Shown here piece by piece: positions 43,032 through 52,278 of a DNA stretch of 64,000 bases. The notes under the pieces were generated by a model, which made no database searches, was not told where the DNA came from, and saw nothing but the letters and a program-made list of their open reading frames with translations. The stretch comes from DATFVJ01 sp963727015. GTDB taxonomy: Bacteria; Actinomycetota; Actinomycetes; Streptosporangiales; Streptosporangiaceae. Location: assembly GCA_963727015.1 (NCBI GenBank), contig CAVSEV010000007.1:124001-188000 (forward strand). The letters are read 5' to 3'. A program made the translations under genes and the position numbers. The stretch's first letter is position 1. Every line of letters starts with the position of its first letter.

Positions 43032-44131
43032 GACGGGACGCTCCTTTTCAGGCCGCCGATCCCGAGGGAACCGCCGGATCGGACATCGGGTGCTCCGGCC
43101 CGCGCATCGAGGCCGTCGCCTGCCGCCGCTGGCTGCGCGTCGGCGGTGCCGCCCGCGGCGGCGCCGAGCGCAGGGGGATCGGGCGGGTCGTCGAGGAAAT
43201 CAATGGTTGGCACGAAGAAGAGCGTGCCAGTGACCGCGGTGGAGAAGTCGAGCACCCGGTCGGTGTTACCGGGCGGGTTGCCGATGAACATGTTCTCGAG
43301 CATCTGCTCGGTGATAGCCGGCGTCGCTGAGTAGCCGATGAAATAGGTGCCGAACTCGCCCCGGCCGACCGTGCCGAACGGCATGTTCTCCCGCACGATC
43401 TGCCGCTGCGTCCCATCGGGGCCGATGATTGTGTTCTCGGCCACGTGGGAGTTGGACGGCTTGATGTCGTCAGCCAGCTCGATGTCGGACAGTTTGGTGC
43501 GGCCGATCACCCTTTCCTGTTCCTCCACGGGCAGCGCGTTCCAGGCCGTCAGGTCGTGCAGGTACTTCTGCACGATGACGTAGCTTCCACCGGTGAAATC
43601 CGGGTCCTCGGCGCCGATGAAGGTCGCGGCTACCGCCGCCTGCCCGTCGGGATTCTCGGTTCCGTCGACGAAACCGAGCAGGTCACGTTCGTCGAAGTAC
43701 CTGAACCCGTAAACCTCATCAGCGACAGTGACCGATCCGGTGAGCCGGTCCATGATGTGGGCGGCAAGCTCGAAACACAGATCCATCTCCTGGGCCCTGA
43801 CGTGAAAGAGCAGATCCCCCGGTGTGGACACCGCGTGGTGCCTGTCGCCCCGCAGTTGACGGAACGGGTGCAGCCCGGCCGGGCGTGGCCCGCTGAAGAG
43901 GCGGTCCCAGGCTGCGGAGCCCACCCCGGTCACGCAGCTGAGCTGGCCAGCAGGGATCCGGAAGCTGACCGCCCGCTTGAGCCCGGACAGATCGGCGAGC
44001 AGATCCCGTACGACAGGCTCGGCCCCGGCATTGATCGTCAGCACGAGGAAGATCGCTGCTTCGCTGGGCCCGCCGAGCACCTGCTGAGAATCAGCCGGCA
44101 ACGGCGGGACCGGTTGGCTCGGCACTGTCAT
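43028..44131 (-). CDS. Dye-decolorising (DyP-type) peroxidase, encapsulin cargo
   Basis: The ATG at 44131 has AAGGAG at 9-base spacing. The 367-residue heme peroxidase has distal Asp156 in GFVDGTENP, the proximal heme ligand His229 (PSNSHVAEN) and Arg247 (IVRENMPFG). After residue about 315 comes an Ala/Pro/Gly-rich linker ending in GGSLGIGGLKR close to the C-terminus. That is the encapsulin cargo-loading peptide. With the overlapping shell gene this is a complete DyP-encapsulin system. Confidence 0.95.
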   Translation of the reverse strand: MTVPSQPVPPLPADSQQVLGGPSEAAIFLVLTINAGAEPVVRDLLADLSGLKRAVSFRIPAGQLSCVTGVGSAAWDRLFSGPRPAGLHPFRQLRGDRHHAVSTPGDLLFHVRAQEMDLCFELAAHIMDRLTGSVTVADEVYGFRYFDERDLLGFVDGTENPDGQAAVAATFIGAEDPDFTGGSYVIVQKYLHDLTAWNALPVEEQERVIGRTKLSDIELADDIKPSNSHVAENTIIGPDGTQRQIVRENMPFGTVGRGEFGTYFIGYSATPAITEQMLENMFIGNPPGNTDRVLDFSTAVTGTLFFVPTIDFLDDPPDPPALGAAAGGTADAQPAAAGDGLDARAGAPDVRSGGSLGIGGLKRSVPS

Positions 44132-44205
44132 GGTTACGCGCTCCTTACGTCTTCGCACAGCTTCCCATGACCGGTCCGGCGCCTGTCAGGGCCGGGTCCT
44201 GCGAA

Positions 44206-44384
44206 ACACGCCCTAGAGGGCGTAGTAGATCTTTGGCGGCGCGGCAGCGCCGCCCACGACCCCAGACGACGACCGGCAGCGTTGTCGTCGTCGCCGATAG
44301 TTCCACTATCGGCTCCTCCTCCGCCTTGCCGGATCGCCGCCTGGAGCACCGCCCGCATCCACCAAGATCTACGGGACACGCCCT
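44206..44384. mobile_element. Possible MITE or IS-end fragment
   Basis: Imperfect terminal inverted repeats, GGGCGTAGTAGATCTTTGG on the left and CCAAGATCTACGGGACACGCCC on the right, enclose about 125 bases with no transposase. Inside is the perfect hairpin CCGATAG-TTCCA-CTATCGG (44294-44312). The element ends 8 bases from the pirin stop codon. Confidence 0.4.
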
Positions 44385-44391
44385 AAGCCTT

Positions 44392-45171
44392 TCACCAGCC
44401 GGCGACCGTGGCGTGCATCTCCCAGACGAGAATCTCGGCCGGCTCTGCCGCGCTGACCCGCTGGCCACCGGTCGCGGTGAACCGCACGGCGTCGCCTGCT
44501 GCCAGCTCGCCGGTGCCCTCCAGCGTGACGCTCCCCATGGGCACGAACAAGTGCAGGTACGGCGCCTCGGGCAACTCGACCATATCGCCGGAGCCGAGGC
44601 GGGCGGCATGCAGGGCGGCGTACTTGTTCTTGATCCGGATGGCGGCGGCGCCGTCGTGCTTGGCCATCCCCGACGCGACGGGCACCAGGCCGCCGCGCAG
44701 CAACTCGTGGTCGATTTCGGCTTGCTCGTACCCGGGGGTGCTGCCGCCGGAGTCAGGCACCACCCACATCTGCACGAAGTGCACGGGCTCGGTGTGCCGC
44801 GAGCAGCCCTGCAGGCGCCACGAGTCGTTTTTCTCCGAGTGCAGGATCCCGGTGCCCGCGCTCATTCGCTGAGCCAGGCCAGGGTAGATAAGCCCGGCAT
44901 TCCCGGTGGAGTCCTGGTGCACCAGCGAGCCCTGCAGCACCCAGGTGACGATCTCCATGTCCTGGTGCGGGTGCGTTTCGAAGCCCGTTCCGGGCCTGAC
45001 GATGTCGTCGTTATTGACGAGCAGCAGGCCGTGGTGAGTGTTGAGCGGGTCGTAGTGCCTGGAGAAGGAGAACGAGTGCTTCGAGTCCAGCCAGGACAGC
45101 CTGGTCTTGAACCGCTCGTCGCGACGGCGTACGTCCACCGTCGGCTGCAGCGGCGCGGTCGTCTCGGTCAT
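44392..45171 (-). CDS. Pirin family protein
   Basis: The ATG at 45171 overlaps the stop of a 63-residue ORF upstream. The 259-residue bicupin has the N-terminal metal site of pirins: FETHPHQDMEIVTWVLQGSLVHQDS, then GILHSEKND with the conserved His and Glu. It ends with a weaker C-terminal cupin. Pirins act as quercetinases or as metal-dependent regulators. It shares direction with, but is separated from, the DyP-encapsulin operon downstream, so no link is claimed. Confidence 0.9.
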   Translation of the reverse strand: MTETTAPLQPTVDVRRRDERFKTRLSWLDSKHSFSFSRHYDPLNTHHGLLLVNNDDIVRPGTGFETHPHQDMEIVTWVLQGSLVHQDSTGNAGLIYPGLAQRMSAGTGILHSEKNDSWRLQGCSRHTEPVHFVQMWVVPDSGGSTPGYEQAEIDHELLRGGLVPVASGMAKHDGAAAIRIKNKYAALHAARLGSGDMVELPEAPYLHLFVPMGSVTLEGTGELAAGDAVRFTATGGQRVSAAEPAEILVWEMHATVAGW

Positions 45172-45359
45172 CGGGCCGGCTCGCCGGCCGTGACCGCGGC
45201 AACGGCGATCACCGGTGCGGTCGTGGTGACGTGCAGTTGCGTGCAGTGCTGCTCGGCAATCTCGGCGCAGATCTCCGCCGCCTGCTCGCAGATCGGGCTG
45301 CCGAGGTCCGCGGCATTGAGCGCCATGATCATCTTGTATTTGAGATCTTCCACAGCCAT
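45168..45359 (-). CDS. Small hypothetical protein coupled to pirin
   Basis: The ATG at 45359 has AGGAG at about 9-base spacing. The 63-residue product (AVEDLKYKMIMALNAADLG) is helical in its first half with two Cys residues (PICEQ and QHCTQ) and ends in a hydrophobic Val/Ala/Thr stretch. Its stop overlaps the pirin start in ATGA. It is soluble by appearance and not recognised as a known family. A coupled accessory protein or coupling peptide is the likely role. Confidence 0.6.
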   Translation of the reverse strand: MAVEDLKYKMIMALNAADLGSPICEQAAEICAEIAEQHCTQLHVTTTAPVIAVAAVTAGEPAR

Positions 45360-45481
45360 CTCCCGCGGCTCCTGGTCGGGGGCGGCGGCGCGACCGGACA
45401 GGCCGGTGGTGTCCGCGAGCCCGTGTACCCCTATTAGACCTGGGCTTGCGTGGCCATGCGGCCTGGGGAGCCTGGCATTCT

Positions 45482-45793
45482 TCAGAGGTCGTCTTCCTGG
45501 TGTCCGGGAGCGTCGCGGCGGAAGTACTTGTCGTCCTCCTCGATGGCCTCGACATCCCTGGCCGCGGCGTCCTTGATCTTGTCTGACCTGGCCGACCGGA
45601 GTCCGGGCGAGTTTCGTGGTCGCATGCCGAGCACGATGACCATTACCAGGGCGATCGCTACTACGACGATGAAGATCGCGACCGCGGCCGACATGTTGAA
45701 GCCCGCCTTGGTGGACGTCGCTGCCCACGGAGCGTTGGCTAAATGCCCGGGCGGTGAGCCCGGGGCAGACGTCGCGATCAGGCTGAATATCAT
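45482..45793 (-). CDS. Small membrane protein
   Basis: The ATG at 45793 follows GGAGG at about 8 bases. The 103-residue product has one strong transmembrane helix (about residues 35-57, AAVAIFIVVVAIALVMVIVLG) and a charged cytoplasmic tail rich in Asp, Glu, Arg and Lys (RSDKIKDAAARDVEAIEEDD). No family was recognised. Confidence 0.65.
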   Translation of the reverse strand: MIFSLIATSAPGSPPGHLANAPWAATSTKAGFNMSAAVAIFIVVVAIALVMVIVLGMRPRNSPGLRSARSDKIKDAAARDVEAIEEDDKYFRRDAPGHQEDDL

Positions 45794-46042
45794 TGGCCTG
45801 CCTCCAGACTCTTGGGACCCGGCCGGCGGAACCGCGCGATGCGGGCGCCCCACTCCTGTGTACCCGCTGGCCGGGGCCGAGAAAGCGGTAAGAAAGCTAA
45901 CGGCAACTGCGCGTACCCGAGATCGTCTCAGCCAGGACCACGTCGTGCGGCCAGGCGGGGGCCGGCGTCCTCGGCTTTCGCGGCCGATGGCCCGACTCGC
46001 AGCAGCTTGGCGTAGGAGACGACGCGGATTTCACTCCGACCG

Positions 46043-46080
46043 CGCGGCGCCACGGCAGGAAATCCTGCCGTGGCGCCGCG
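46043..46080. terminator. Perfect 18-bp hairpin
   Basis: Arms 46043-46060 and 46063-46080 pair perfectly (GCGGCGCCACGGCAGGA and its complement) around AA. It lies 36 bases downstream of the secreted-protein gene that ends at 46117 and is the likely terminator. No T run follows. Confidence 0.7.
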
Positions 46081-46116
46081 GCCGCTCGATTGCTGTGCCG
46101 AGCTTGTCCCGGTGGC

Positions 46117-46752
46117 TCAGAACCGCAGTACGGTCTGGGCGCTGCCCAGCCCCAGCCCTGCTGCGAACAGCTTCGTGCCAAGCGCGGTGTTCAGGGCGCC
46201 TGCTGCGGTCTTGGTCAGGGTGAGGCTGATTCCCTTCGCGACGACCGAGTGCTTTCCTGCCTTCAGCGTGGCGTGGGAAAGGTTCAGCCGCAGCAGCGGC
46301 ACGCGGGCCTTCGGGTTCCCGTTCACGCTCCCGGTGAGGTCGGCGTGGTTGAGGCTGATGACGAAGTCGCTGACCTCGATCTGTTTCCCGTTCTTCGCAT
46401 TGAAGAACAGGATGCCGCCCCGGTGATCGAAGTAACCACCCAGTGGGCTCAGCCGCACCTGCCCGCCGGTTACCGGGAAGGCGAACTCGGCAGCGGGCCC
46501 GCTCGGCGCGGTCCGCAGGGATTCCGTGCCGGGTGAGGTCGCTATCGGCACGATCCCGTTCTTTAGCAGTGCCTGCGCAATGCCAGGTGCGGTTGTCACC
46601 GCGGTGACACCGCCTTTGAGGTGTACCGCCGCTGCGGCCGGAGCCTTTGCCGCGGTTGAGCTCAGTGTCGCAGCCGACGCCGCGCCAATCGCCGGGGCCG
46701 CGAACAGGCCGGCGATCGCCGCGACGGTCGCCATGCGCCGGAACGCTCGCAT
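46117..46752 (-). CDS. Secreted protein, HtaA-like pattern
   Basis: The ATG at 46752 has GGAGGAG 2-8 bases upstream. The 211-residue product has a signal peptide (about 1-28, ending GAASA), then a beta-rich domain. Features are FAFPVTGGQVRLSPLGGYFDHRGGILFF, VSDFVISLNHADL and an ending ALNTALGTKLFAAGLGLGSAQ. That last pattern recalls HtaA-type and related actinobacterial secreted domains, but the assignment is weak. No anchor is seen. A strong hairpin follows the gene. Confidence 0.75.
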   Translation of the reverse strand: MRAFRRMATVAAIAGLFAAPAIGAASAATLSSTAAKAPAAAAVHLKGGVTAVTTAPGIAQALLKNGIVPIATSPGTESLRTAPSGPAAEFAFPVTGGQVRLSPLGGYFDHRGGILFFNAKNGKQIEVSDFVISLNHADLTGSVNGNPKARVPLLRLNLSHATLKAGKHSVVAKGISLTLTKTAAGALNTALGTKLFAAGLGLGSAQTVLRF

Positions 46753-47126
46753 TTCTCCTCCATTCCGGCCGCGCGGACGCGCGACCTCTAAGGCTAGATG
46801 CGAGGACACAACGGCGCTTGGATGCAGAAGGGCCGCAGTTTCTTTGCTGCAGGGATCGAGCCGGAGGCTCCCGCCGCCATTCCAAGGTCAGCGAAGGGCC
46901 GCGAAAGCATGCCGTCTTCGCGGGCCACGCCCTGCCGGAGTCATCGCGGGCCCGGTCACGCGCCGCGCGCCGGCCCGGCTCAGCCACCTGGAGGCCGCGC
47001 CATTCCGCGAGCTGACCACCTGGCTGGCACGCCTGCCAGCAGTTCCGGGACGAGAGCCACGAGCGGCTCGACGAACTGCTGCTGGCGTTGAGGCTCCACG
47101 GCATTGTTCGTGGATCCACGAAACGC
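46753..47126. other. Intergenic region, possible decayed regulator
   Basis: On the plus strand at about 46968-47095, two frames together read ARLSHLEAAPFRELTTWLA and QFRDESHERLDELLLAL, which resembles the C-terminal part of ArsR-type regulators split by a frameshift. No helix-turn-helix remains. Otherwise nothing was recognised. Confidence 0.25.
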
Positions 47127-48008
47127 CTAGCGGCGATCGAAACTCGCGAAGTACGTCGCGGCCATGTCTTCTTCAGCGTGGCCAAGTTCGGCGGCGCGGC
47201 GGAATCGGGCGGCAACGGCGGGCGCGACATCCATGCGGACGCCTGCGGCCTGCGCCGCCTCGGTGATGAGGCGGGCGTCCTTGCTGGCCATCGCGACGCT
47301 GAAACTTGGGAAGAAGTCGCCGTCCAGAATCGCCGCGGCCTTTGTCCGCAGGTACGGGGAGTCCAGCGGCCCGCCGGAGACCGATTCGAGGAACAGGTGA
47401 GGGTCGATCTCCAGGCCGCGGGCAAGGGCCAGCGCCTCCGCCGCTGCCGTGGTGAGACTCAGTACCCAGCTGTTGACGACCAGCTTGAGCCGTGTGGCGG
47501 TCCCGGCCTCGCCGAGCCACACCGTCTTCTGGCCGATCGCGTCGAAGACCGGCTGCGCAAACGGGCGTGCATCGTCCGGCCCGGCGGCGAAGACGGTGAG
47601 CGCGCCCTGCTCGGCAGGCTTCCTCGTGCCCAAGACGGGCGAATCCACGAAAATCAGGTGGTGCTCACGGGCGAACACGGTGAGCGTTTCAAGCGCGGCG
47701 ACGCCGACCGTGCTTGCCTGAGCCCATACCTGGCCGGCGCGCAGCGCGGGGGCGGCGGCCGCCATCGTTTCGGCGACCGCGTCACCGTCGGCGAGCGTGG
47801 TCACGATGACCTGCGCATCCCGCACAGCCTCGGCGGGGGTCGCTGCGATGGAGGCGCCGTCTGCCTTGAGCGCATCGGCTTTGGCCTGCGTTCGGTTCCA
47901 AGCGGTGACCGGCAGCCCGGCGCGGAGCATGCTGCGACCCATTCCTGCGCCCATGATCCCAGTGCCGAGCAGCGCGACCGACGGCCCGGAGCCTGCGTGT
48001 TCAGCCAT
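47127..48008 (-). CDS. NAD(P)-dependent 3-hydroxyisobutyrate dehydrogenase-like oxidoreductase
   Basis: The 293-residue product has the Rossmann start VALLGTGIMGAGMGRSMLRAG, then WNRTQAKADAL and the substrate-binding SPVLGTRKPAEQGALTVFAAG. The catalytic lysine lies in GTATRLKLVVNSW, replacing the usual GxxxKxxNN. This places it among beta-hydroxyacid dehydrogenases (HIBADH, tartronate semialdehyde reductase, glyoxylate reductases). The substrate is not decided. GGAAGGA lies upstream of the ATG. Confidence 0.88.
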   Translation of the reverse strand: MAEHAGSGPSVALLGTGIMGAGMGRSMLRAGLPVTAWNRTQAKADALKADGASIAATPAEAVRDAQVIVTTLADGDAVAETMAAAAPALRAGQVWAQASTVGVAALETLTVFAREHHLIFVDSPVLGTRKPAEQGALTVFAAGPDDARPFAQPVFDAIGQKTVWLGEAGTATRLKLVVNSWVLSLTTAAAEALALARGLEIDPHLFLESVSGGPLDSPYLRTKAAAILDGDFFPSFSVAMASKDARLITEAAQAAGVRMDVAPAVAARFRRAAELGHAEEDMAATYFASFDRR

Positions 48009-48245
48009 GTTTGTTCGTCGTCCTTCCCTCTTTGCAGCACGTCGGTGACGCGTTCTGCCCGGTCAACGCCAATGTGAACGAAAGCTGTTTCACCCGCGTG
48101 GCAAGGGTAGTCACCGAGCACAGGTAGCCTGCTCTGCAAGCCACGGGACGCGTGTGGGCTCGTGCGCAGGCACCGCGCCCGTTCGACGGGGCGGCGCAGG
48201 CCTGCCTGGCACCGGCCACAAGCATTGGACCAGCGGGAGAGTTTG

Positions 48246-48677
48246 ATGAGTTTGCCAGCCGGTCAGCAGCGGATGCTTGACGGCATCGCAGACAGACTGC
48301 GGACCCACGATTCGGCTTTGGCGTCGCTGTTCGCCACCTTCACCCGGCTGACCAAGCATGAGGAGATGCCCGGGATCGAGCAGCTGAACCCGGCCAGGCT
48401 CACCGCAACGGCCGGCAGCAAATGGCGCGCAGGCCGGGTGAGCGGCCGTGGCCGTGGCGTATCTCGCAGCCACGTGCGATGGATCGCCCTCGTCCCGGTG
48501 GCGCTCGTCGCGGCGGTAAGCGCGTTCGCCGTTGTCCTGGCTGTTACTGTTTCCTCCAGTCCAAGCCAGTGTCGTTCCGCCGCGGCTTCCCGCACCTCCA
48601 CGGTCCAGAGCGCTGCATCATTGGTCAGCCCTTCGCTCGGCTGCCCCGTCAGGAAGTCTCCGGCCGGGCGTGGCTAG
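48246..48677 (+). CDS. DUF3040 domain membrane protein
   Basis: GGGAGAG lies about 5 bases before the ATG at 48246. The 143-residue product has the DUF3040-like N-terminus (LPAGQQRMLDGIADRLRTHD, then FTRLTKHEEMPGIEQL) and one transmembrane helix (about 80-103, ALVPVALVAAVSAFAVVLAV). The tail is Ser-rich. Such proteins are common in actinobacteria and have no known function. It is divergent from the dehydrogenase gene. Confidence 0.75.
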   Translation: MSLPAGQQRMLDGIADRLRTHDSALASLFATFTRLTKHEEMPGIEQLNPARLTATAGSKWRAGRVSGRGRGVSRSHVRWIALVPVALVAAVSAFAVVLAVTVSSSPSQCRSAAASRTSTVQSAASLVSPSLGCPVRKSPAGRG

Positions 48678-48848
48678 CCGCGGGCCAGGCCCACACTAGC
48701 CGCGAGGGCCAGGCCCGGGCCGAGTTAACGAGAAGCTGACCCTCAAAGGCGCGTGCTGCCTGGGCGTTCGTCGCGTGGGGGTGTTTCCGGGAACCACCGG
48801 CGGGTATGCCCTCCGCGCGGCAGCGACCCCCTTCTTTCACCAATTCCC

Positions 48849-48908
48849 ATGGCTGGGCGAGCTATGGCTGGGCGAGCTATGGCTGGGCGAGCCATGGCTG
48901 GGCGAGAT
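48849..48908. repeat. 15-base tandem repeat (ATGGCTGGGCGAGCT)
   Basis: Four head-to-tail copies lie just before the phospholipase gene; the last merges into the AGATGAGCAGGGGAG ribosome-binding region. Each unit contains an ATG, giving several false starts. Confidence 0.85.
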
Positions 48909-48925
48909 GAGCAGGGGAGAGCGCG

Positions 48926-50421
48926 ATGGAGCTCATCGATCATTGGGTTGTCCTCATGTTCGAGAACCGGTCATTCGACAACCTGCTTGGGCATCTCCCG
49001 CACATCGACCCCGACGACGGGATCCGCGGCCGTGACGTCGGGCTGACGTATCCAGGCGGCACGGTGAAGGTCCGGCCGGCGGCCGACTTCCGGGCGCCCC
49101 TGCCTGATCCGGGCGAGGCTTTCGGGAACGTCAACGTGCAGTGCTACGGGCAGTATGTCCCGGCGTCGAACGCAGGAAAGGCCGCCTACCCGATCTTTCC
49201 GGGCTTCTTCGAGACGCCGTACAACGCTCCGGCGGCTGGGACCGTCGCGGCGATGGACGGCTTCGCGCTCGACTACTACTGGAACTTCAAGTGGGAGAAG
49301 GAGCGGTTTCCCACTGACGCGGAGATGCAGAACATCGGCGCTGTGCTCACCCCGGAGACCGCCCCGGTGATCAATACGCTGGCCCGGGAGTATGCGGTCT
49401 TCACCCATTGGCACTGTGAGGTGCCGGCCTGCACGACTCCCAATCGGAACTTCTTTTTCTGCGGCACCAACCAGGGCCGTATCGACAACGAGTTCATCTG
49501 CAACTACGGCTGGGATTTCGAGCAGCCCAGCATCTTCTCCATTCTCGAGGATAAGGGCGCCGGCTGGGCTGTCTACTTCGAGCCGAGCCAGAAGGTGCCG
49601 ATGTGCTCACTCAGCCTCGGCGGGGCCAGGCACCGCAAGATCTGGAAGTCACATTCACGGACGCAGGCGAGGTTCTTCGCGGACTGCGCGGCTGGAGCGC
49701 TGCCCGCTTTCTCGTGGGTCGAGCCGAAAATGCTCTTCGGCGACGAGTTGAACGACTACCACCCCCCGCACGACGTCCGCCTGGCCGAGCACTTCCTCGC
49801 CGGGGTGTACAACGCGGTGCGGAACTCCCCCCAGTGGGAGAAGACGGCGCTGATCGTGACATTCGACGAGCACGGCGGGACCTACGACCACGTGCCGCCT
49901 CCGGCCGCTCCGATCCCGGATGATTTCACCGGCGAGCAGGATTTCGCCTTCGACCGGTTCGGTGTCCGGGTCCCGACGATCGTGATCTCTCCCTATACGC
50001 GGCGGGAGACCGTTATCAGGGATCCTTTTCACAGCACGTCGGTGCTGCACACCATGCGAGAGCGATTCGACCTCGGTCCCGCGCTCACCAAACGCGACGA
50101 GGCCGCGCCTCTGCTCTCCCCGGCGTTCAACCTCACTGAGCCGAGGAAGGACGCACCGGAGCGGATCGCGCCGCCTTCGCTGGCGGATGTCGACCTGACC
50201 CGCGGGACGGCGCTCGGCGACGATCCTGATGCCAAGCTGTTCCTGGCCAAGCATAAAGACCACGCGCTGGAGCGGTCTCACAGCTCGGTCATGTCGTCCT
50301 GCGCAACGTGGCAGCGATGTCGGGTAAGGAGGTCGGCGACATACCACGCGGGCTGGAGACGATCAAGTCGTGGCTCGGCGAGCGGGTCGCCGCTCTGCAC
50401 GACCATGACGCCAAGGACTGA
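48926..50421 (+). CDS. Phospholipase C-like phosphoesterase, frameshifted near the C-terminus
   Basis: GGGGAG precedes the ATG. The phosphoesterase family (PF04185-type) motifs are FENRSFDNLLG at the N-terminus, THWHCEVPACTTPNRNFFF in the middle, and the metal-site TFDEHGGTYDHVPPP. No signal peptide is seen, unlike most secreted PLC enzymes. The frame runs to 50608, but from about 50275 its product is Arg/Ser-rich and implausible. A second frame there reads SQLGHVVLRNVAAMSGKEVG, then ETIKSWLGERVAALHDHDAKD, stopping at 50421, a sensible C-terminus. One missing base near 50275 explains it. It cleaves phosphodiester bonds of lipids or similar substrates, probably. Confidence 0.83.
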
Positions 50422-50669
50422 GCTTGGCGGCTCGAGCGACCCAGGCCACCTAATTCGGCTCTCGACCCGCAGCCGCCTTGTCGCTGACGTTGCACGCTCG
50501 CCGCTGCCGGACAGGACCGACGGGGCACTTGACGGTCTCGGCCGCGGGCTCGCGGAGGCGCCTGTGGCCGTCAGCGTCGCAGCCCAGGGGAGGATACTCG
50601 ACCTGTGAACGGGGATTACGCACCTCCCGGGACAGCCGGACCGCCCGGCAAGCTCCGGCTGGTGCTGCG

Positions 50670-52121
50670 GTGAGGACCCCGGACGCGGTTGTCGTCGGAT
50701 CGGGCCCGAACGGGCTTGCGGCCGCGTTGACAATGGCCAGGGCGGGCCTGACCGTCGACGTCTTCGAGGGTGCCCCGACCCCGGGCGGAGGTTGCAGGAC
50801 CGAGGAGCTGACACTGCCCGGTTTTCACCACGATGTGTGCTCCGCCGTGCATCCCCTTGCCGTTGCTTCACCGTTCTTCTTGGACACCGACCTGGCTGCC
50901 AGGGGCGTGCGGTTCCGCACCCCGAAGATCGCGTTCGCCCATCCACTCGATGGCGGACGTGCCGGGGCGGTGACGGGATCGGTGGACCAGACTGCCAGCG
51001 GACTCGGCGCCGATGCGAAAGCCTACCGGCGCATGTTCTCGCCCCTGGTGCGCGACGCCGACGTGATAGTGCCGGAAATCCTCGCGCCATTGCGATCGCT
51101 CCCGGCCCACCCGGTGGCGCTGGCGCGATACGGCCTCGAAGGGCTGCTGCCCGCCCGCCTGCTGGCCCGCCGGTTCCGCACCGACGAGGCCCAGGCCCTT
51201 TTTGCCGGGGTGGCCGCGCACGCCATTCTCCCGCTGACGGCGCCGCTCACCAGCGCCTATGGGCTGCTGCTCACCATGATGGCGCACGCGGTGGGCTGGC
51301 CGGTCGTCGAAGGCGGCAGCGCAGGAATCATCCGCGCCCTTGTCGATGAGCTGACGTCTCTCGGTGGCCAGGTCATCACGGGGTACTGGATCCAGTCGCT
51401 GGATGATCTACCGCCGGCCAGGGCGGTCCTTCTCGATGTGTCGCCGCGTGAGCTGATTCGCCTCGCGGGTGACCGGCTCCCCGCCAGGTACCGGCGCGCT
51501 CTGGGGCATTTCCGTTACGGGCCGGGCATCTGCAAGGTCGACTGGGCGCTTTCCGGACCAGTTCCGTGGGCAGCGGAGGCCTGCAGGGGCACCGCGACCG
51601 TGCATGTCGGCGGCACGCTGGCCGAGGTCGCACGCAGCGAATCCGACGTTGCCGCGGGCCGGCATCCCGGCCGGCCGTACTGCATCGTGGTGCAACCTGG
51701 CGTCGTCGACCCGACGCGCGCCCCGGCCGGGTGTCATCCGCTGTGGGGCTACTGCCACGTCCCTTCCGGTTCACCCGCGGACATGGCCGATCGCATCGAA
51801 GCGCAGATCGAGCGCTTCGCGCCGGGATTCCGTGACCTCGTGCTCGCGCGGGTCACCACGACTGCGGTCGAAGCGGAGCGGCGCAATCCGAACTACGTGG
51901 GCGGTGACATCAACGGTGGCATGGCGACGCTTCGGCAGACGATCTTCCGGCCAGCGGCGCAGTGGAACCCTTACCGGACCGCCCTGCGCGGCGTCTACCT
52001 GTGCTCGGCGTCCACCCCGCCCGGTGGCGCGGTTCATGGTATGTGCGGGCACGGGGCAGCCGGCGCGGCGCTCGCCGACCTCGGCTTGGCCGCGTCACAC
52101 GTCGCGGTTGTGCTGCCTTGA
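50670..52121 (+). CDS. FAD-dependent oxidoreductase, phytoene desaturase-like
   Basis: The GTG at 50670 starts directly before the dinucleotide-binding motif AVVVGSGPNGLAAALTMARAG and the acidic FEGAPTPGGGCRTEELT that holds FAD ribose. The 483-residue product has the length and end (YLCSASTPPGGAVHGMCGHGAA) of the NAD(P)/FAD-dependent oxidoreductases related to carotenoid desaturases and retinol saturase-like proteins. No carotenoid genes are nearby, so the substrate is unknown. The region between 50421 and 50670 holds no clear gene. Confidence 0.85.
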   Translation: MRTPDAVVVGSGPNGLAAALTMARAGLTVDVFEGAPTPGGGCRTEELTLPGFHHDVCSAVHPLAVASPFFLDTDLAARGVRFRTPKIAFAHPLDGGRAGAVTGSVDQTASGLGADAKAYRRMFSPLVRDADVIVPEILAPLRSLPAHPVALARYGLEGLLPARLLARRFRTDEAQALFAGVAAHAILPLTAPLTSAYGLLLTMMAHAVGWPVVEGGSAGIIRALVDELTSLGGQVITGYWIQSLDDLPPARAVLLDVSPRELIRLAGDRLPARYRRALGHFRYGPGICKVDWALSGPVPWAAEACRGTATVHVGGTLAEVARSESDVAAGRHPGRPYCIVVQPGVVDPTRAPAGCHPLWGYCHVPSGSPADMADRIEAQIERFAPGFRDLVLARVTTTAVEAERRNPNYVGGDINGGMATLRQTIFRPAAQWNPYRTALRGVYLCSASTPPGGAVHGMCGHGAAGAALADLGLAASHVAVVLP

Positions 52122-52278
52122 GCCAGGCCGGTTGACCTTGTTTCCTTGGCGATGTTCAAGGCGCAGCCGCCTCGTTACCGCCCGGCGCCCGCCGAGGGCC
52201 ACGCCCGCGGCGGATTGCGCCCGCCGGGGCCGGTGACGCGGTCGTGCGGTGCGGCGCCGGATGCCGCAGAATGCGCGT

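Noticed and set aside
50421..50608. C-terminal extension of the phospholipase frame
   Set aside because: Arg/Ser-rich and unlike the family; the alternate frame ending at 50421 fits better.
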